DNA from: CAZDXJ01 sp050303615
GTDB lineage: Bacteria > Pseudomonadota > Gammaproteobacteria > Methylococcales > Methylomonadaceae
Assembly (NCBI GenBank): GCA_050303615.1
Contig: JBNLCC010000031.1
Coordinates: 1 to 10,060, forward strand
Direction of reading: 5' to 3'
DNA length: 10,060 nucleotides
Shown piece by piece: positions 1 through 6,841 of this stretch (position 1 is its first letter; every line of letters starts with the position of its first letter). The notes beneath the pieces were generated by a model that did not search any database, was not told the origin of the DNA, and was given only the letters and a program-made list of their open reading frames with translations. A program made the position numbers and the translations under genes.

Positions 1-1
1 C

Positions 2-298
2 CCTATTTTTGCCGAAGATTTACCTGACCTGGAAGCAGCGCCGGAGCCGCCCGACCTGCCGATGCCGGTACAAAGCGGCGAAACACTGCAACCGGATATT
101 ACCATCATCCGCCGCGGCAAGAAAACTATTCAGGAATATCGTATCAATGGCGAACTCTATATGATAAAAATCATTCCCGATATCGGCCCGCCTTATTATA
201 TGGTAGATACTGATGGCGACGGTAATGTGGATCTAAGAAGGAGCGACCTGGAAAGAAACCTCAGAATCAACCAGTGGAAAATATTCAGCTGGGACTAA
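2..298 (+). CDS. DUF2782 family protein, 3' part (5' end outside window)
   Basis: The reading frame is open from the window edge, so the gene starts upstream; an internal ATG at 62 is not the real start. The visible 98 residues begin with PIFA followed by EDLPDLEAAPEPPDLP, which looks like the end of a signal peptide cleaved before Glu (base 14) and then a Pro/Glu-rich linker. The rest matches the small gammaproteobacterial DUF2782 family: an ITIIRRG-like strand, a basic EYRINGELYMIKI segment, the GPPYYMVDTDGDGN signature and the C-terminal NQWKIFSWD. The acidic DTDGDG loop looks like a metal-binding turn, but that is inference. Members are small exported proteins of unknown function, often encoded next to polA; polA is not visible here. 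The gene stops with TAA 44 bases before mntA, which runs the same way. Confidence 0.88.
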   Translation, partial: PIFAEDLPDLEAAPEPPDLPMPVQSGETLQPDITIIRRGKKTIQEYRINGELYMIKIIPDIGPPYYMVDTDGDGNVDLRRSDLERNLRINQWKIFSWD

Positions 299-342
299 CA
301 TAAATTTAACTCTTTTTTATTGACGGTTCCGGGCCGCCCGAA

Positions 343-753
343 ATGACCGATAATCAATTACCACTCACAATAGACAACACGCTGCAGAAACTGCGAGCGG
401 TCTGTTTTTCAGAGGAACGGCTGGAAATAGCTGTCCTGGTCGGCAGCCGTGCGACCGGCCGAAATCGCAAAGACAGCGATTGGGATATTGCCATTCAATG
501 GCATAAGCAAATTCCGCCTCTGCAACAGTTCGGTCTGACCGAAAAATTACGGCACAATATTGCATCGCAATTAAACATTGATAGTGCAACAATCGATTTG
601 ATCGATATGCCTTCAGCCCGGCTTGCCATGCGCGCAGCAATTGCCGAAGAAGGCATTCCCATCAAAGCGGAAACGCTCGCCTGGCACCATTTTTTAACCC
701 GTACCTGGGCGGAGTTGGAATGGCTGGAATGGGACCGGCGTCATGCGGCTTGA
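343..753 (+). CDS. mntA: MntA-type nucleotidyltransferase antitoxin
   Basis: This 136-residue protein is a minimal nucleotidyltransferase (MNT) domain. It carries the GSX10DXD signature exactly: Gly34-Ser35, ten residues, Asp46-Trp-Asp48. Asp85 in the IDLID strand is the likely third acidic ligand. In the MntA-HepT (type VII) toxin-antitoxin family, MntA neutralises the HEPN toxin by transferring AMP to a tyrosine in the toxin's RX4HXY motif. The stop lies inside the start of the next gene: the last 11 bases overlap hepT, so the two are translationally coupled. No strong Shine-Dalgarno sequence is seen before the ATG at 343. The catalytic residues are all present, so the antitoxin is predicted to be active. 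An isolated nucleotidyltransferase of other function is unlikely given the partner gene. Confidence 0.9.
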   Translation: MTDNQLPLTIDNTLQKLRAVCFSEERLEIAVLVGSRATGRNRKDSDWDIAIQWHKQIPPLQQFGLTEKLRHNIASQLNIDSATIDLIDMPSARLAMRAAIAEEGIPIKAETLAWHHFLTRTWAELEWLEWDRRHAA

Positions 754-1189
754 TTTATATCAGCAGGAAACGGCCGCCATCGCCGCGTTGCAGGGCGGAC
801 TACTTGATGAAGCGGCACAACTGTTAAATTCAGGTATAACGCTGAGCCCGCTGGAACAAAACGGCGTCCTGCATGAATTGCAGATTTTAATTGAAAATGC
901 GATCGGTAAGGCCAAACATTTATTGAAAGCCGCCAACCGGACGGTTCCTATTTCAGCTTACGATAGATTTCTTTTGTTAGATCAAGTAAAACTAATTTCA
1001 GAATCGGAAATAACACAATGGAATAATGCGGTAGGACTGCGCAATAAAATTGTACATGACTATATGAATTTAAGCATGGATATCGTCCTTTCGCTGGTCG
1101 CCCAACATCACCATGCCTTTATCGTCAGTTTTTTACACGCACCGATACCACAAAAATTAATTTCCGGATCTAACCTGCAAACAAAATAA
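743..1189 (+). CDS. hepT: HepT-type HEPN toxin (RNase)
   Basis: This 148-residue, mainly helical protein belongs to the HepT (formerly DUF86) HEPN family. The RX4HXY motif is complete: Arg100-NKIV-His105-Asp-Tyr107, inside LRNKIVHDYMN. Arg and His form the RNase active site of HEPN dimers, and the tyrosine is the residue that MntA AMPylates in characterised pairs. The helix around residues 37-65 (LEQNGVLHELQILIENAIGK) is the usual HEPN core helix. The start ATG at 743 overlaps the end of mntA by 11 bases in another frame. The order here is antitoxin first, toxin second. Both motifs are intact, so the module is probably functional in stabilisation or phage defence. The role is inferred from the family. 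Confidence 0.9.
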   Translation: MRLDLYQQETAAIAALQGGLLDEAAQLLNSGITLSPLEQNGVLHELQILIENAIGKAKHLLKAANRTVPISAYDRFLLLDQVKLISESEITQWNNAVGLRNKIVHDYMNLSMDIVLSLVAQHHHAFIVSFLHAPIPQKLISGSNLQTK

Positions 1190-1195
1190 TTTATC

Positions 1196-1224
1196 GCTTC
1201 AGCGCTATGAAGCTGCCGGCTGAA
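1196..1224. terminator. possible hairpin between convergent hepT and wecA
   Basis: TTCAGC at 1198-1203 can pair with GCTGAA at 1219-1224, or alternatively CTTCA at 1197-1201 with TGAAG at 1208-1212. It lies in the 38-base gap between two convergent genes, where a shared terminator would be expected. The stems are short and only a weak T-rich tract follows, so the call is tentative. Confidence 0.25.
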
Positions 1225-1227
1225 ACT

Positions 1228-2343
1228 TTATTTCAGAAGAATTGATCTTTGTTTAGCAGGCGTCTGATCGGTTAAACCATTAAAAACAGCATATCTGCGA
1301 GTAATTTTCATCAATTTCCAGGCATGGCACATTCCCCAGAAATAAACGGCGAATGTGCATAAAAACAGATAAAACATCACGTAACCAGCGATATGAAACG
1401 TATACTCGCCTAAAATCCCAACCAATGCCAATAAGATTGATAATAATAAAACGACAACCAGCGTCCCATTCACACTGAATCCGGCAAGTGGCAGGATATG
1501 ATGAAAATGTTCACGATCCGGTGCAAAGGGGGAACGCTTTTTCCGGACCCGACGAATCATAATACAAACGGTATCCATTAACGGCAATGCAATAATCCAA
1601 AGTACCGTTGACGGCTCAATCACGTGATATTCGCCTTGCGAGGCCGCAATCAAAAACGAGCAAATACTAAAGCCAAACAAGGTGCTACCGGCATCTCCTA
1701 AAAAAACCGATGCTTCGCGACCGAAAACACGCAGGTTAAAAATTAAAAAGCCCATGATCGATGCAATAAACATTATGCAAAGTAACGTTATATTGAAAAA
1801 AGCCGGGGTGTTACACAAGATGGATACGACCAAAAAGATAAATAATGACAAGGAGCCGGCCAAACCATCCATTCCATCGATCATATTAAAGGCGTTAATG
1901 CCGCCGACTAAAGCAAATACAGTAAACGGTTTAGCGAATTGCCCCAACTGAATTTCACCGAATCCGAATAAATTACCTAAGCTTTTGATCTCTATATTGC
2001 CGAGTTCAATCATGATCAACGACGCGACAATTTGAGCAAAAAACCTTGGGACAGTATGGATATTTTTATGATCGTCGATAATACCGACAAGCACCAGCAT
2101 TGAACAGGCCAACAAAAAGGCAAGGTTGAACGGATTTAACAGATCATATAGGATAAGTCCTGCAGATAAGCTGAGAAAAATTGCAATACCGCCAATAAGG
2201 GGAATATCTCCGTTATGCAGTTTGCGCGTAGAAGGTTTATCGGTTAACCCGGCCTTCATTGCCAGGGGTTTGAGAAAAATGATTAAAGCTGTCGAAATTA
2301 AAAAAGAATATATTATTAAACTTAACGTTATATGTTCATCCAT
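1228..2343 (-). CDS. wecA: WecA-like undecaprenyl-phosphate GlcNAc-1-phosphate transferase (glycosyltransferase family 4)
   Basis: This 371-residue polytopic membrane protein of the MraY/WecA (polyprenyl-phosphate hexose-1-phosphate transferase) family transfers sugar-1-phosphate from a UDP-sugar to undecaprenyl phosphate at the inner membrane. That is the first step of O-antigen, common antigen or exopolysaccharide assembly. Visible motifs are DKPSTRKLHNGDIPLIGG (residues 35-52), Asp90-Asp91 in GIIDDHKN, NMIDGMDGLAG (153-163) with Asp156 and Asp159, FLGDAGS (214-220) with Asp217, and DREHFHHIL (276-284), the cytosolic HxHH loop used for substrate choice in WecA types. About ten hydrophobic segments fill the rest. 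Length matches E. coli WecA (about 367). The ATG at 2343 has a GGGGGA Shine-Dalgarno six bases upstream. Exact sugar specificity (GlcNAc or another HexNAc) cannot be read from sequence. Confidence 0.88.
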   Translation of the reverse strand: MDEHITLSLIIYSFLISTALIIFLKPLAMKAGLTDKPSTRKLHNGDIPLIGGIAIFLSLSAGLILYDLLNPFNLAFLLACSMLVLVGIIDDHKNIHTVPRFFAQIVASLIMIELGNIEIKSLGNLFGFGEIQLGQFAKPFTVFALVGGINAFNMIDGMDGLAGSLSLFIFLVVSILCNTPAFFNITLLCIMFIASIMGFLIFNLRVFGREASVFLGDAGSTLFGFSICSFLIAASQGEYHVIEPSTVLWIIALPLMDTVCIMIRRVRKKRSPFAPDREHFHHILPLAGFSVNGTLVVVLLLSILLALVGILGEYTFHIAGYVMFYLFLCTFAVYFWGMCHAWKLMKITRRYAVFNGLTDQTPAKQRSILLK

Positions 2344-2780
2344 TATTTTCCCCCGAATTTATTCACTAATTCCCAATTCAGCAGCGCCAAAACGGGAAGA
2401 TCATTAACACATTATTGAAGCTTACTCTTACAAGCAGTTGTAACTGAATATCGCCTTAAATAAGTTGCCGAATATCAATGCTGACACTTCTGATTGCTAA
2501 GAGCCCTAAAATAGAGTGACTCTCTTGGTTTTCAGTTTATTAAAATAAGTTGGGATAACCTCAGCTTGGAGGCATTCAGTATACGGTCTTACTCGTCCCC
2601 GCAAGGCTAAATTTAACGGGACTTTTAAACAAAGCCGCTATTCCTTTTCTATCAACAAGCATCAGTCAATCGAGTAATTTTTCAAAAAACGTTCTATTTC
2701 AATTTAGCGGTCATGTTATAAATGACGTTAGAAATATAATAATGTAAATTGCGAGGTCTGTTTCAGACAAAGTTGAAATT

Positions 2781-2838
2781 TGTGAATCAATGTACAAATT
2801 CGGTAAAAAGATCTTTTAAATATGTGAACTAATATACA
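2781..2838 (+). promoter_or_regulatory. pair of similar 16-base motifs, possible operator sites
   Basis: TGTGAATCAATGTACA at 2781-2796 and TGTGAACTAATATACA at 2823-2838 share the pattern TGTGAAnnAATrTACA, with outer TGT/ACA symmetry. Their starts are 42 bases apart, about four helical turns, so both would face the same side of the helix. The first copy also lies in a larger inverted repeat (AATTTGT at 2777-2783 and ACAAATT at 2794-2800). The position, between divergent wecA and the UXS gene, suits regulator binding. The regulator is unknown and the region is AT-rich, so chance is possible. Confidence 0.3.
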
Positions 2839-2914
2839 TTTACCAAAGACCTATGCTTGAAATCAGAACAACAGTTAACAACGAGTCAAAAACATAGATT
2901 TATAAATTAAGCAG

Positions 2915-3034
2915 CGTCATGCCTGCCGGGAAGCGGGTATCCAGTGCTCGGGATGGCAAGTCCGAAACATTCCTTTAGCTTGGATTCCGGATATTTCCCT
3001 TCTAGCCGAGCGGCAGTCACTTCCGGAATGACAG
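2915..3034. repeat. dispersed palindromic repeat, full copy
   Basis: The element begins with GTCATGCCTGCCGGGAAGCG and ends with CTTCCGGAATGACAG-type sequence, so its ends are imperfect inverted repeats (GTCATgCC...GGAAG against CTTCCGGAATGAC). Inside are GGTATCCAGTG, GGATGGCAA and GGATTCCGG. A related, shorter copy with the same order of blocks lies at 4759-4840. It is non-coding, and the look is that of the small dispersed REP/MITE-like repeats common in some gammaproteobacteria. Confidence 0.7.
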
Positions 3035-3105
3035 GTTTTTTTATAATAAAGACATGATCTATATACAGATTTAGGCGTAAACAATCACATAACTACCAAT
3101 AACAC

Positions 3106-3925
3106 ATGAAAGAATTAACCAAAAAGCGCATCCTTATCACCAGCGGTGCCGGTTTTCTCGGTTCGCACCTCTGCGAAAGATTACTCGGAGAAGGTCACGA
3201 CGTACTTTGCGTTGATAATTTTTTTACCGGCTCCAAAGAAAATATTATTCACCTCCTGGAAAACCCGCATTTTGAACTGATGCGCCACGATGTAACTTTC
3301 CCCCTGTATGTGGAAGTGGACGAAATTTACAACCTGGCCTGCCCCGCATCCCCGATTCACTACTAGTTCGACCCGGTACAAACCACCAAAACCAGCGTAC
3401 ATGGCGCAATCAACATACTGGGCCTGGCAAAACGGGTCAAAGCGAAAATCTTTCAGGCATCGACCAGTGAAGTCTACGGCGATCCACAGGTTCACCCGCA
3501 ACAAGAGCAATATTAGGGACATGTCAACCCCATCGGTTATCGTTCAAGCCTTAAGCGATAACCCAATCACTATCTATGGGGACGGTTCCCAAACCCGCTC
3601 CTTTTGTTATGTCGACGATTTAATTGAAGCCTTTATCCGGCTGATGGAAACTCCCGACGATTTTACCGGTCCACTGAATATCGGGAATCCCAGCGAATTT
3701 ACGATTAAGGAATTGGCGGAAAAAACGATTGCGTTGGTCGGTTCCGGATCCAAACTGGTTTACAAACCCTTGCCCAGCGATGACCCTACACAGCGATGTC
3801 CGAACATCTCGCTGGCCCAAGAAAAACTCGCCTGGGAACCAAAGATAGATCTGGAAGAAGGTCTGCAAAAAACCATTCCCTATTTTGAAAACCTGTTACG
3901 AAACAAATACACCAACCGACTATGA
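3106..3925 (+). pseudogene. UDP-glucuronate decarboxylase (UXS-type NAD-dependent sugar epimerase family), disrupted
   Basis: The intact enzyme converts UDP-glucuronate to UDP-xylose in the cytosol, using bound NAD+. The 5' frame (3106 onward) reads KRILITSGAGFLGSHLCERL, CVDNFFTGSKENI, MRHDVTFPLYVEVDEIYN and NLACPASPIHY, then meets TAG at 3364-3366 where the family has Gln. The same frame continues through TTKTSVHGAINILGLAKR and QASTSEVYGDP to a second TAG at 3514-3516 (normally Trp), then GHVNPIG. Around 3534-3545 the homology jumps frame to IVQALSDNPITIYGDGSQTR, RSFCYVDDLIEAF and a normal C-terminus ending at 3925. About 50 codons are lost there, including the catalytic YxxxK segment. The first Gly of the GxxGxxG nucleotide motif is Ser (TSGAGFLG). 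The gene cannot make an active enzyme. Its place beside wecA suggests a decayed polysaccharide locus. Confidence 0.9.
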
Positions 3926-4084
3926 AAACTCTGCCCAGCCGCTTAACACAACTGACCGGATAATCAAAAATCCCGGAAGACAGACTGTCGAAACCATCTT
4001 GCCCGCAGAATTAAAAATAAAATCACATAAAAACATACATCAAGCGGTGAAAAGTATAGAATAACCCGTTATCGGGAGATAAAA

Positions 4085-4633
4085 ATGGCACTGGCACAAG
4101 AAGACATCGAACTAATACAAGAGCTGATTCAACAAATCCTGTCAACGCGCCCGGAAAATGTCAATGCAAATGTGCGTTATGAATTGGATTTGCGGGAACG
4201 TACGGTTCGTGTGGAGGAGGAATTAAAGCACCAACGGGAATTATTGGTTCAAGGCTTTAATTTGATGGAAAAGCGCTTCGAGCAAATCGACAAACGATTC
4301 GAACTAATCGACAAACGATTCGAACAAGTTGATAAGCGTTTTGAAGCAGCGGAAAAAGCCAGGGAAGAGCTACGCCAGGACATGAACAAGCGTTTCGAAC
4401 AAATGGACAAACGCTTCGAGCAGGTGGATAAGCGCTTTGAACAAGTAGACAAACGCTTAGAGCAAATGGATAAGCGCTTTGAACAAGTAGATAAACACTT
4501 AGAGCAAATGGATAAACGCTTCGGACAAATCGACAAACAGTTTGAAGTAATCACGAGTCGGTTAGACCGCTTCATGTTTTGGTCGCTTGGCCTAACCGTA
4601 TCGGCGGTTATAGCAATAGTAAAGCTAGTCTGA
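4085..4633 (+). CDS. tail-anchored coiled-coil protein with heptad repeats
   Basis: The function is not known. The 182-residue protein has three visible parts. Residues 1-60 are a charged helical head (EDIELIQELIQQILSTRPEN, then RYELDLRERTVRVEEEL). Residues 63-157 form a long coiled coil of about twelve heptads of type KRFEQ(V/I/M)D, interrupted once by KAREELRQDMN at 91-101. Residues 163-181 (MFWSLGLTVSAVIAIVKLV) form one membrane helix at the extreme C-terminus, so most of the protein should face the cytosol. The layout recalls small bacterial coiled-coil proteins with a terminal membrane helix (DUF1640-like, or Borrelia Bdr), but no specific family is certain. GGGAG at 4074-4078 lies six bases before the ATG at 4085, a clear ribosome binding site, which supports a real gene. 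It appears to be a single-gene unit with no functional partner nearby. Confidence 0.8.
   Translation: MALAQEDIELIQELIQQILSTRPENVNANVRYELDLRERTVRVEEELKHQRELLVQGFNLMEKRFEQIDKRFELIDKRFEQVDKRFEAAEKAREELRQDMNKRFEQMDKRFEQVDKRFEQVDKRLEQMDKRFEQVDKHLEQMDKRFGQIDKQFEVITSRLDRFMFWSLGLTVSAVIAIVKLV
4271..4555 (+). repeat. in-frame 21-base tandem repeat coding for KRFEQxD heptads
   Basis: About twelve degenerate 21-base units of form AAGCGnTTyGAACAArTnGAy lie head to tail, with one non-repeat break at roughly 4355-4387. Synonymous third-position differences separate most units, so the array is not freshly duplicated overall, but neighbouring units such as those near 4388-4500 stay very alike. Such arrays can gain or lose heptads without a frameshift. 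Confidence 0.8.
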
Positions 4634-4645
4634 ATACCATTCAGA
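4629..4645. repeat. short perfect hairpin overlapping the coiled-coil gene stop
   Basis: TCTGAAT (4629-4635) and ATTCAGA (4639-4645) pair perfectly around a three-base loop; the TGA stop of the upstream gene is inside the first arm. No T-tract follows, so it is not a typical intrinsic terminator; it may shield the 3' end of the message. Confidence 0.35.
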
Positions 4646-4758
4646 GTTAAAACTAAATCCGGCGTTTGAGGGCTTGCACATTTCTCTATTACAAATGCCG
4701 GTTCGGTAATTAAAATTTAAATACGGATTAATCCTACTTTATCAGATTTATCTAAATA

Positions 4759-4840
4759 CCGTCATACCCGCCGGGAAGCGGGTATCCAGTGCCGAGGATG
4801 GCAAACTTCGAGCTATTCATGCACCTTAGATTCCGGCAAC
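4759..4840. repeat. dispersed palindromic repeat, truncated copy
   Basis: This segment repeats the blocks seen at 2915-3034: CGTCATnCCnGCCGGGAAGC, GGTATCCAGTG, GGATGGCAA and GATTCCGG. The right end with the closing GGAATGAC sequence is missing, so this copy has lost its terminal inverted repeat. It lies between the coiled-coil gene and the convergent MBL-fold gene. Confidence 0.65.
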
Positions 4841-4891
4841 CTATATTTGATAGATAAACACAATGAATGCCGCAGTTCACCACCGCAACTT

Positions 4892-6292
4892 TCATTTAAC
4901 CGGCACAGTAACCCTAATCTGCGGAAACAATTTCTGAAGCCGATCCCGCAACGCCTGTTTAGCCGACCGATCGCCATGTACCAAGCGAATCATTGACGGT
5001 TGAATACGCATCCGTTTGATGAAATTAGTAAGATCATGCTGATCGGCATGCGCGGAATAGCCGCTAATCGTATGGACGCCGGCACGGATATTAAAACGCC
5101 GGCCATCGATCACCACATAGCCGCCACGCGGTCCATATTGTTGAATATCCCTCCCGACAGTACCGACCGCCTGATACCCGACAAACACGATATCATGCTG
5201 CGCTTCCTCAAGCATCGCCTTCAGGTAATTAACCACCCGCCCGCCACTGCACATACCACCGGCCGCCAGCACCACAGCCGGCCTCCCGGTACGGGCAAGG
5301 TAATCAACTGTCTGTAAATGGGTTTGATGGTCATCAATGGTCGTTAACTGTTCAAACGACAACGGATGACGCCCTGCAGCCAGTTTTTTGCGCGCCTCCT
5401 TATCCCAAAAGGAGCGCAACTGCCGATAGCTGTCGGTAAAGCGAGCAGCCAACGGTGAATCGACAATCACTTCCAAATCATCATAGCGCAATCCTTCAGC
5501 GATCCAATCATCACGATAGCGATGAATCAACTGCTCCAACTCATAGAGCAATTCCTGCGTACGCCCAATACTGAAAGCGGGAATGATAACGGTGCCACGA
5601 TCCCGTAACGATCGCGTCAACACCTGGCGTAAACGCTGGCGGCGGCTATAGCGGGATTCATGATTACTATCGCCATAAGTACTTTCCAGTACCACCAGAT
5701 CAGCCGCATAAGGCGATTTAGGCGCCGGCAGCAACGGTGAATACGGGGCGCCCAAATCACCGGAAAATACAATTCGCTGTTTTTCAGAACCTTGCTGCAA
5801 AGCTAACTCAACATAAGCGGAGCCTAGAATATGTCCGGCTGGCGAAAGCCTGACCCGCATGGATACTTGATCTTTCACAATAACTTGCCAGGTTTTATAA
5901 GGCAGCGGATGTAGCTGCCGTTCAATCTGCGCCAAAAAACGTTCAATCAAACTTTCATCGCGGGTAAAACCAATTTTCAAAGCATCTTCCAACACTAACG
6001 GCAACAAAACGGCGGATGGTTCGCTACAGAAAATTGGCCCTCTAAACCCCGCTGCCAGCAAATAAGGTATCCGGCCGACATGATCGACATGCACGTTAGT
6101 AATGATCAGTGCCTGAATCCGTTCGACAGGAAATTCAATTTGCAGGCGTTCAAAACCGGCGCCGTCATCCGAGGTTTCCTCGCCCTGAAACAGACCGCAG
6201 TCGACCAATACAGACCGCTTATCTTGCAATATCAGTTCGTGACAAGAACCCGTCACGCCGTTTACAGCGCCGTGGTGTCTAATATCGAACAA
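4892..6292 (-). CDS. beta-CASP metallo-beta-lactamase-fold protein (CPSF73/YSH1-like RNase family)
   Basis: The family contains zinc-dependent nucleases acting on RNA. Numbered from the TTG at 6292 (466 residues), the start reads FDIRHHGAVNGVTGSCHEL. The motif-1 region is TNVHVDHVGRIPYL: His68, Asp70 and His71 are present, but position 66, normally the first His of HxHxDH, is Asn. Later ligands are His154 (AGHILGSAY), Asp179 (FSGDLG) and His415 (SGYSAHAD). The beta-CASP region has Glu203 (LESTYGD), AAGGMCSGGR and His439 (VHGD). The TTG at 6292 has GAGGAG six bases upstream and is preferred; an earlier in-frame TTG at 6322 would add ten residues but lacks a good site. Bacterial homologues often stand alone, as here. 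A true RNA target cannot be inferred. The Asn may weaken one zinc site. Confidence 0.87.
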   Translation of the reverse strand: MFDIRHHGAVNGVTGSCHELILQDKRSVLVDCGLFQGEETSDDGAGFERLQIEFPVERIQALIITNVHVDHVGRIPYLLAAGFRGPIFCSEPSAVLLPLVLEDALKIGFTRDESLIERFLAQIERQLHPLPYKTWQVIVKDQVSMRVRLSPAGHILGSAYVELALQQGSEKQRIVFSGDLGAPYSPLLPAPKSPYAADLVVLESTYGDSNHESRYSRRQRLRQVLTRSLRDRGTVIIPAFSIGRTQELLYELEQLIHRYRDDWIAEGLRYDDLEVIVDSPLAARFTDSYRQLRSFWDKEARKKLAAGRHPLSFEQLTTIDDHQTHLQTVDYLARTGRPAVVLAAGGMCSGGRVVNYLKAMLEEAQHDIVFVGYQAVGTVGRDIQQYGPRGGYVVIDGRRFNIRAGVHTISGYSAHADQHDLTNFIKRMRIQPSMIRLVHGDRSAKQALRDRLQKLFPQIRVTVPVK

Positions 6293-6370
6293 AGAAGACT
6301 CCTCTTTTAGGTGATTTATCAAAGACTCGCTCTACTTAAATCTCTTCCCCCCTTCGAAGGCCGTCGTAAC

Positions 6371-6656
6371 ACCCTCTCTCCTCGGGGTGCAAGGTGAGGG
6401 AACATAAAGCGTAGCTATTGATTTATAAGTCCTGATCCTAACCTCTCCTTGAGAGAGAAGGAACTGTTTTACCTTTTACGGCTCCCTCCTTCGAGAGAAA
6501 GTTGAATAAAGGGACATAAAAAACTGAAATTTGATGTGCGGATACTATAAACGCAAGACTCAGAATTCATTGAGAAAAGTCCTCTCCGGAGAGCAATGCC
6601 GTTAAGTTAAGAAATAAAGTCCCTTCTCCCTTCGGGAGAAGGTTAGGATGAAGGGA
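6371..6656. repeat. cluster of CTCTCC/GGAGAG-type repeat fragments
   Basis: Five related fragments appear: ACCCTCTCTCCTCGGGGTG at 6371-6389 followed by AAGGTGAGGG, CCTAACCTCTCCTTGAGAGA at 6437-6456, CTCCCTCCTTCGAGAGAAAG at 6482-6501, CCTCTCCGGAGAG at 6581-6593, and the best copy at 6621-6655. In that copy CCTTCTCCC (6622-6630) pairs perfectly with GGGAGAAGG (6634-6642), followed by TTAGGATGAAGGG. They look like copies of one small palindromic element in different states of decay. Confidence 0.55.
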
Positions 6657-6746
6657 TAAAATAGCTTAATTCATATAACAACGAATTTTGAAATGCCAGC
6701 ACCAACCTGCTAAAGTAGCGAATAAATTCAGTTAACGTTCGCGGCT

Positions 6747-6800
6747 GTGTAGGATGCCGGTGAGGAACGAACCGCATCCTTCTCGATCAACGCGATACAC
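6747..6800. repeat. hairpin repeat of the AGGATGCGGT type
   Basis: AGGATGCCGGT (6751-6761) pairs with ACCGCATCCT (6771-6780) with one bulged C, around a loop GAGGAACGA. The sequence continues into TCTCGATCAACGCGATACAC, where ATCAACGCGAT-like symmetry is weak. The form resembles dispersed small palindromes in repeat-rich proteobacteria. It ends about 40 bases before the Uma2 gene start. Confidence 0.5.
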
Positions 6801-6841
6801 TGTACTCAGAACACTCCACTTTACTGTTTAATCTCAGTCAC

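Larger units (their letters stand above)
2344..3105. other. 760-base AT-rich intergenic region
   Basis: No convincing coding region is seen on either strand between the divergent starts of wecA and the UXS pseudogene. The stretch holds the paired motif at 2781-2838 and a dispersed palindromic repeat at about 2915-3034, described separately. A TATAAT hexamer lies at 3042-3047 just after the repeat, about 60 bases before the pseudogene start, but no matching -35 box is seen. Confidence 0.6.
6323..6841. other. 520-base intergenic region with small repeats
   Basis: No coding region is seen. The stretch between the divergent MBL-fold and Uma2 genes holds several pyrimidine/purine inverted repeats (about 6371-6656) and a separate hairpin repeat at 6747-6800, each listed on its own. 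Confidence 0.6.

Noticed and set aside
3042..3047. TATAAT as promoter for the UXS gene
   Set aside because: No acceptable -35 hexamer lies 16-18 bases upstream; it sits at the AT-rich edge of the repeat.
3364..3516. TAG codons in UXS read as recoded amber (pyrrolysine-like)
   Set aside because: A separate frame jump and loss of the catalytic segment follow, so ordinary decay explains both codons.
3922..3963. Tiny ORF MKTLPSRLTQLTG overlapping the end of the UXS pseudogene
   Set aside because: Only 13 codons with no recognisable similarity; the ATGA overlap may be chance or a relic of a lost downstream gene.
4271..4555. 21-base periodic array as a CRISPR
   Set aside because: There are no spacers; the period is coding heptads in frame.
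4249..4575. Long antisense frame of SICSKRLST-type repeats opposite the coiled-coil gene
   Set aside because: It is the mirror of the 21-base repeat array; it has no ribosome binding site, and the sense frame has a good one and a sensible protein.
5000..5317. Plus-strand frame opposite the MBL-fold gene
   Set aside because: It shows no family features and lies wholly inside a strongly supported gene on the other strand.
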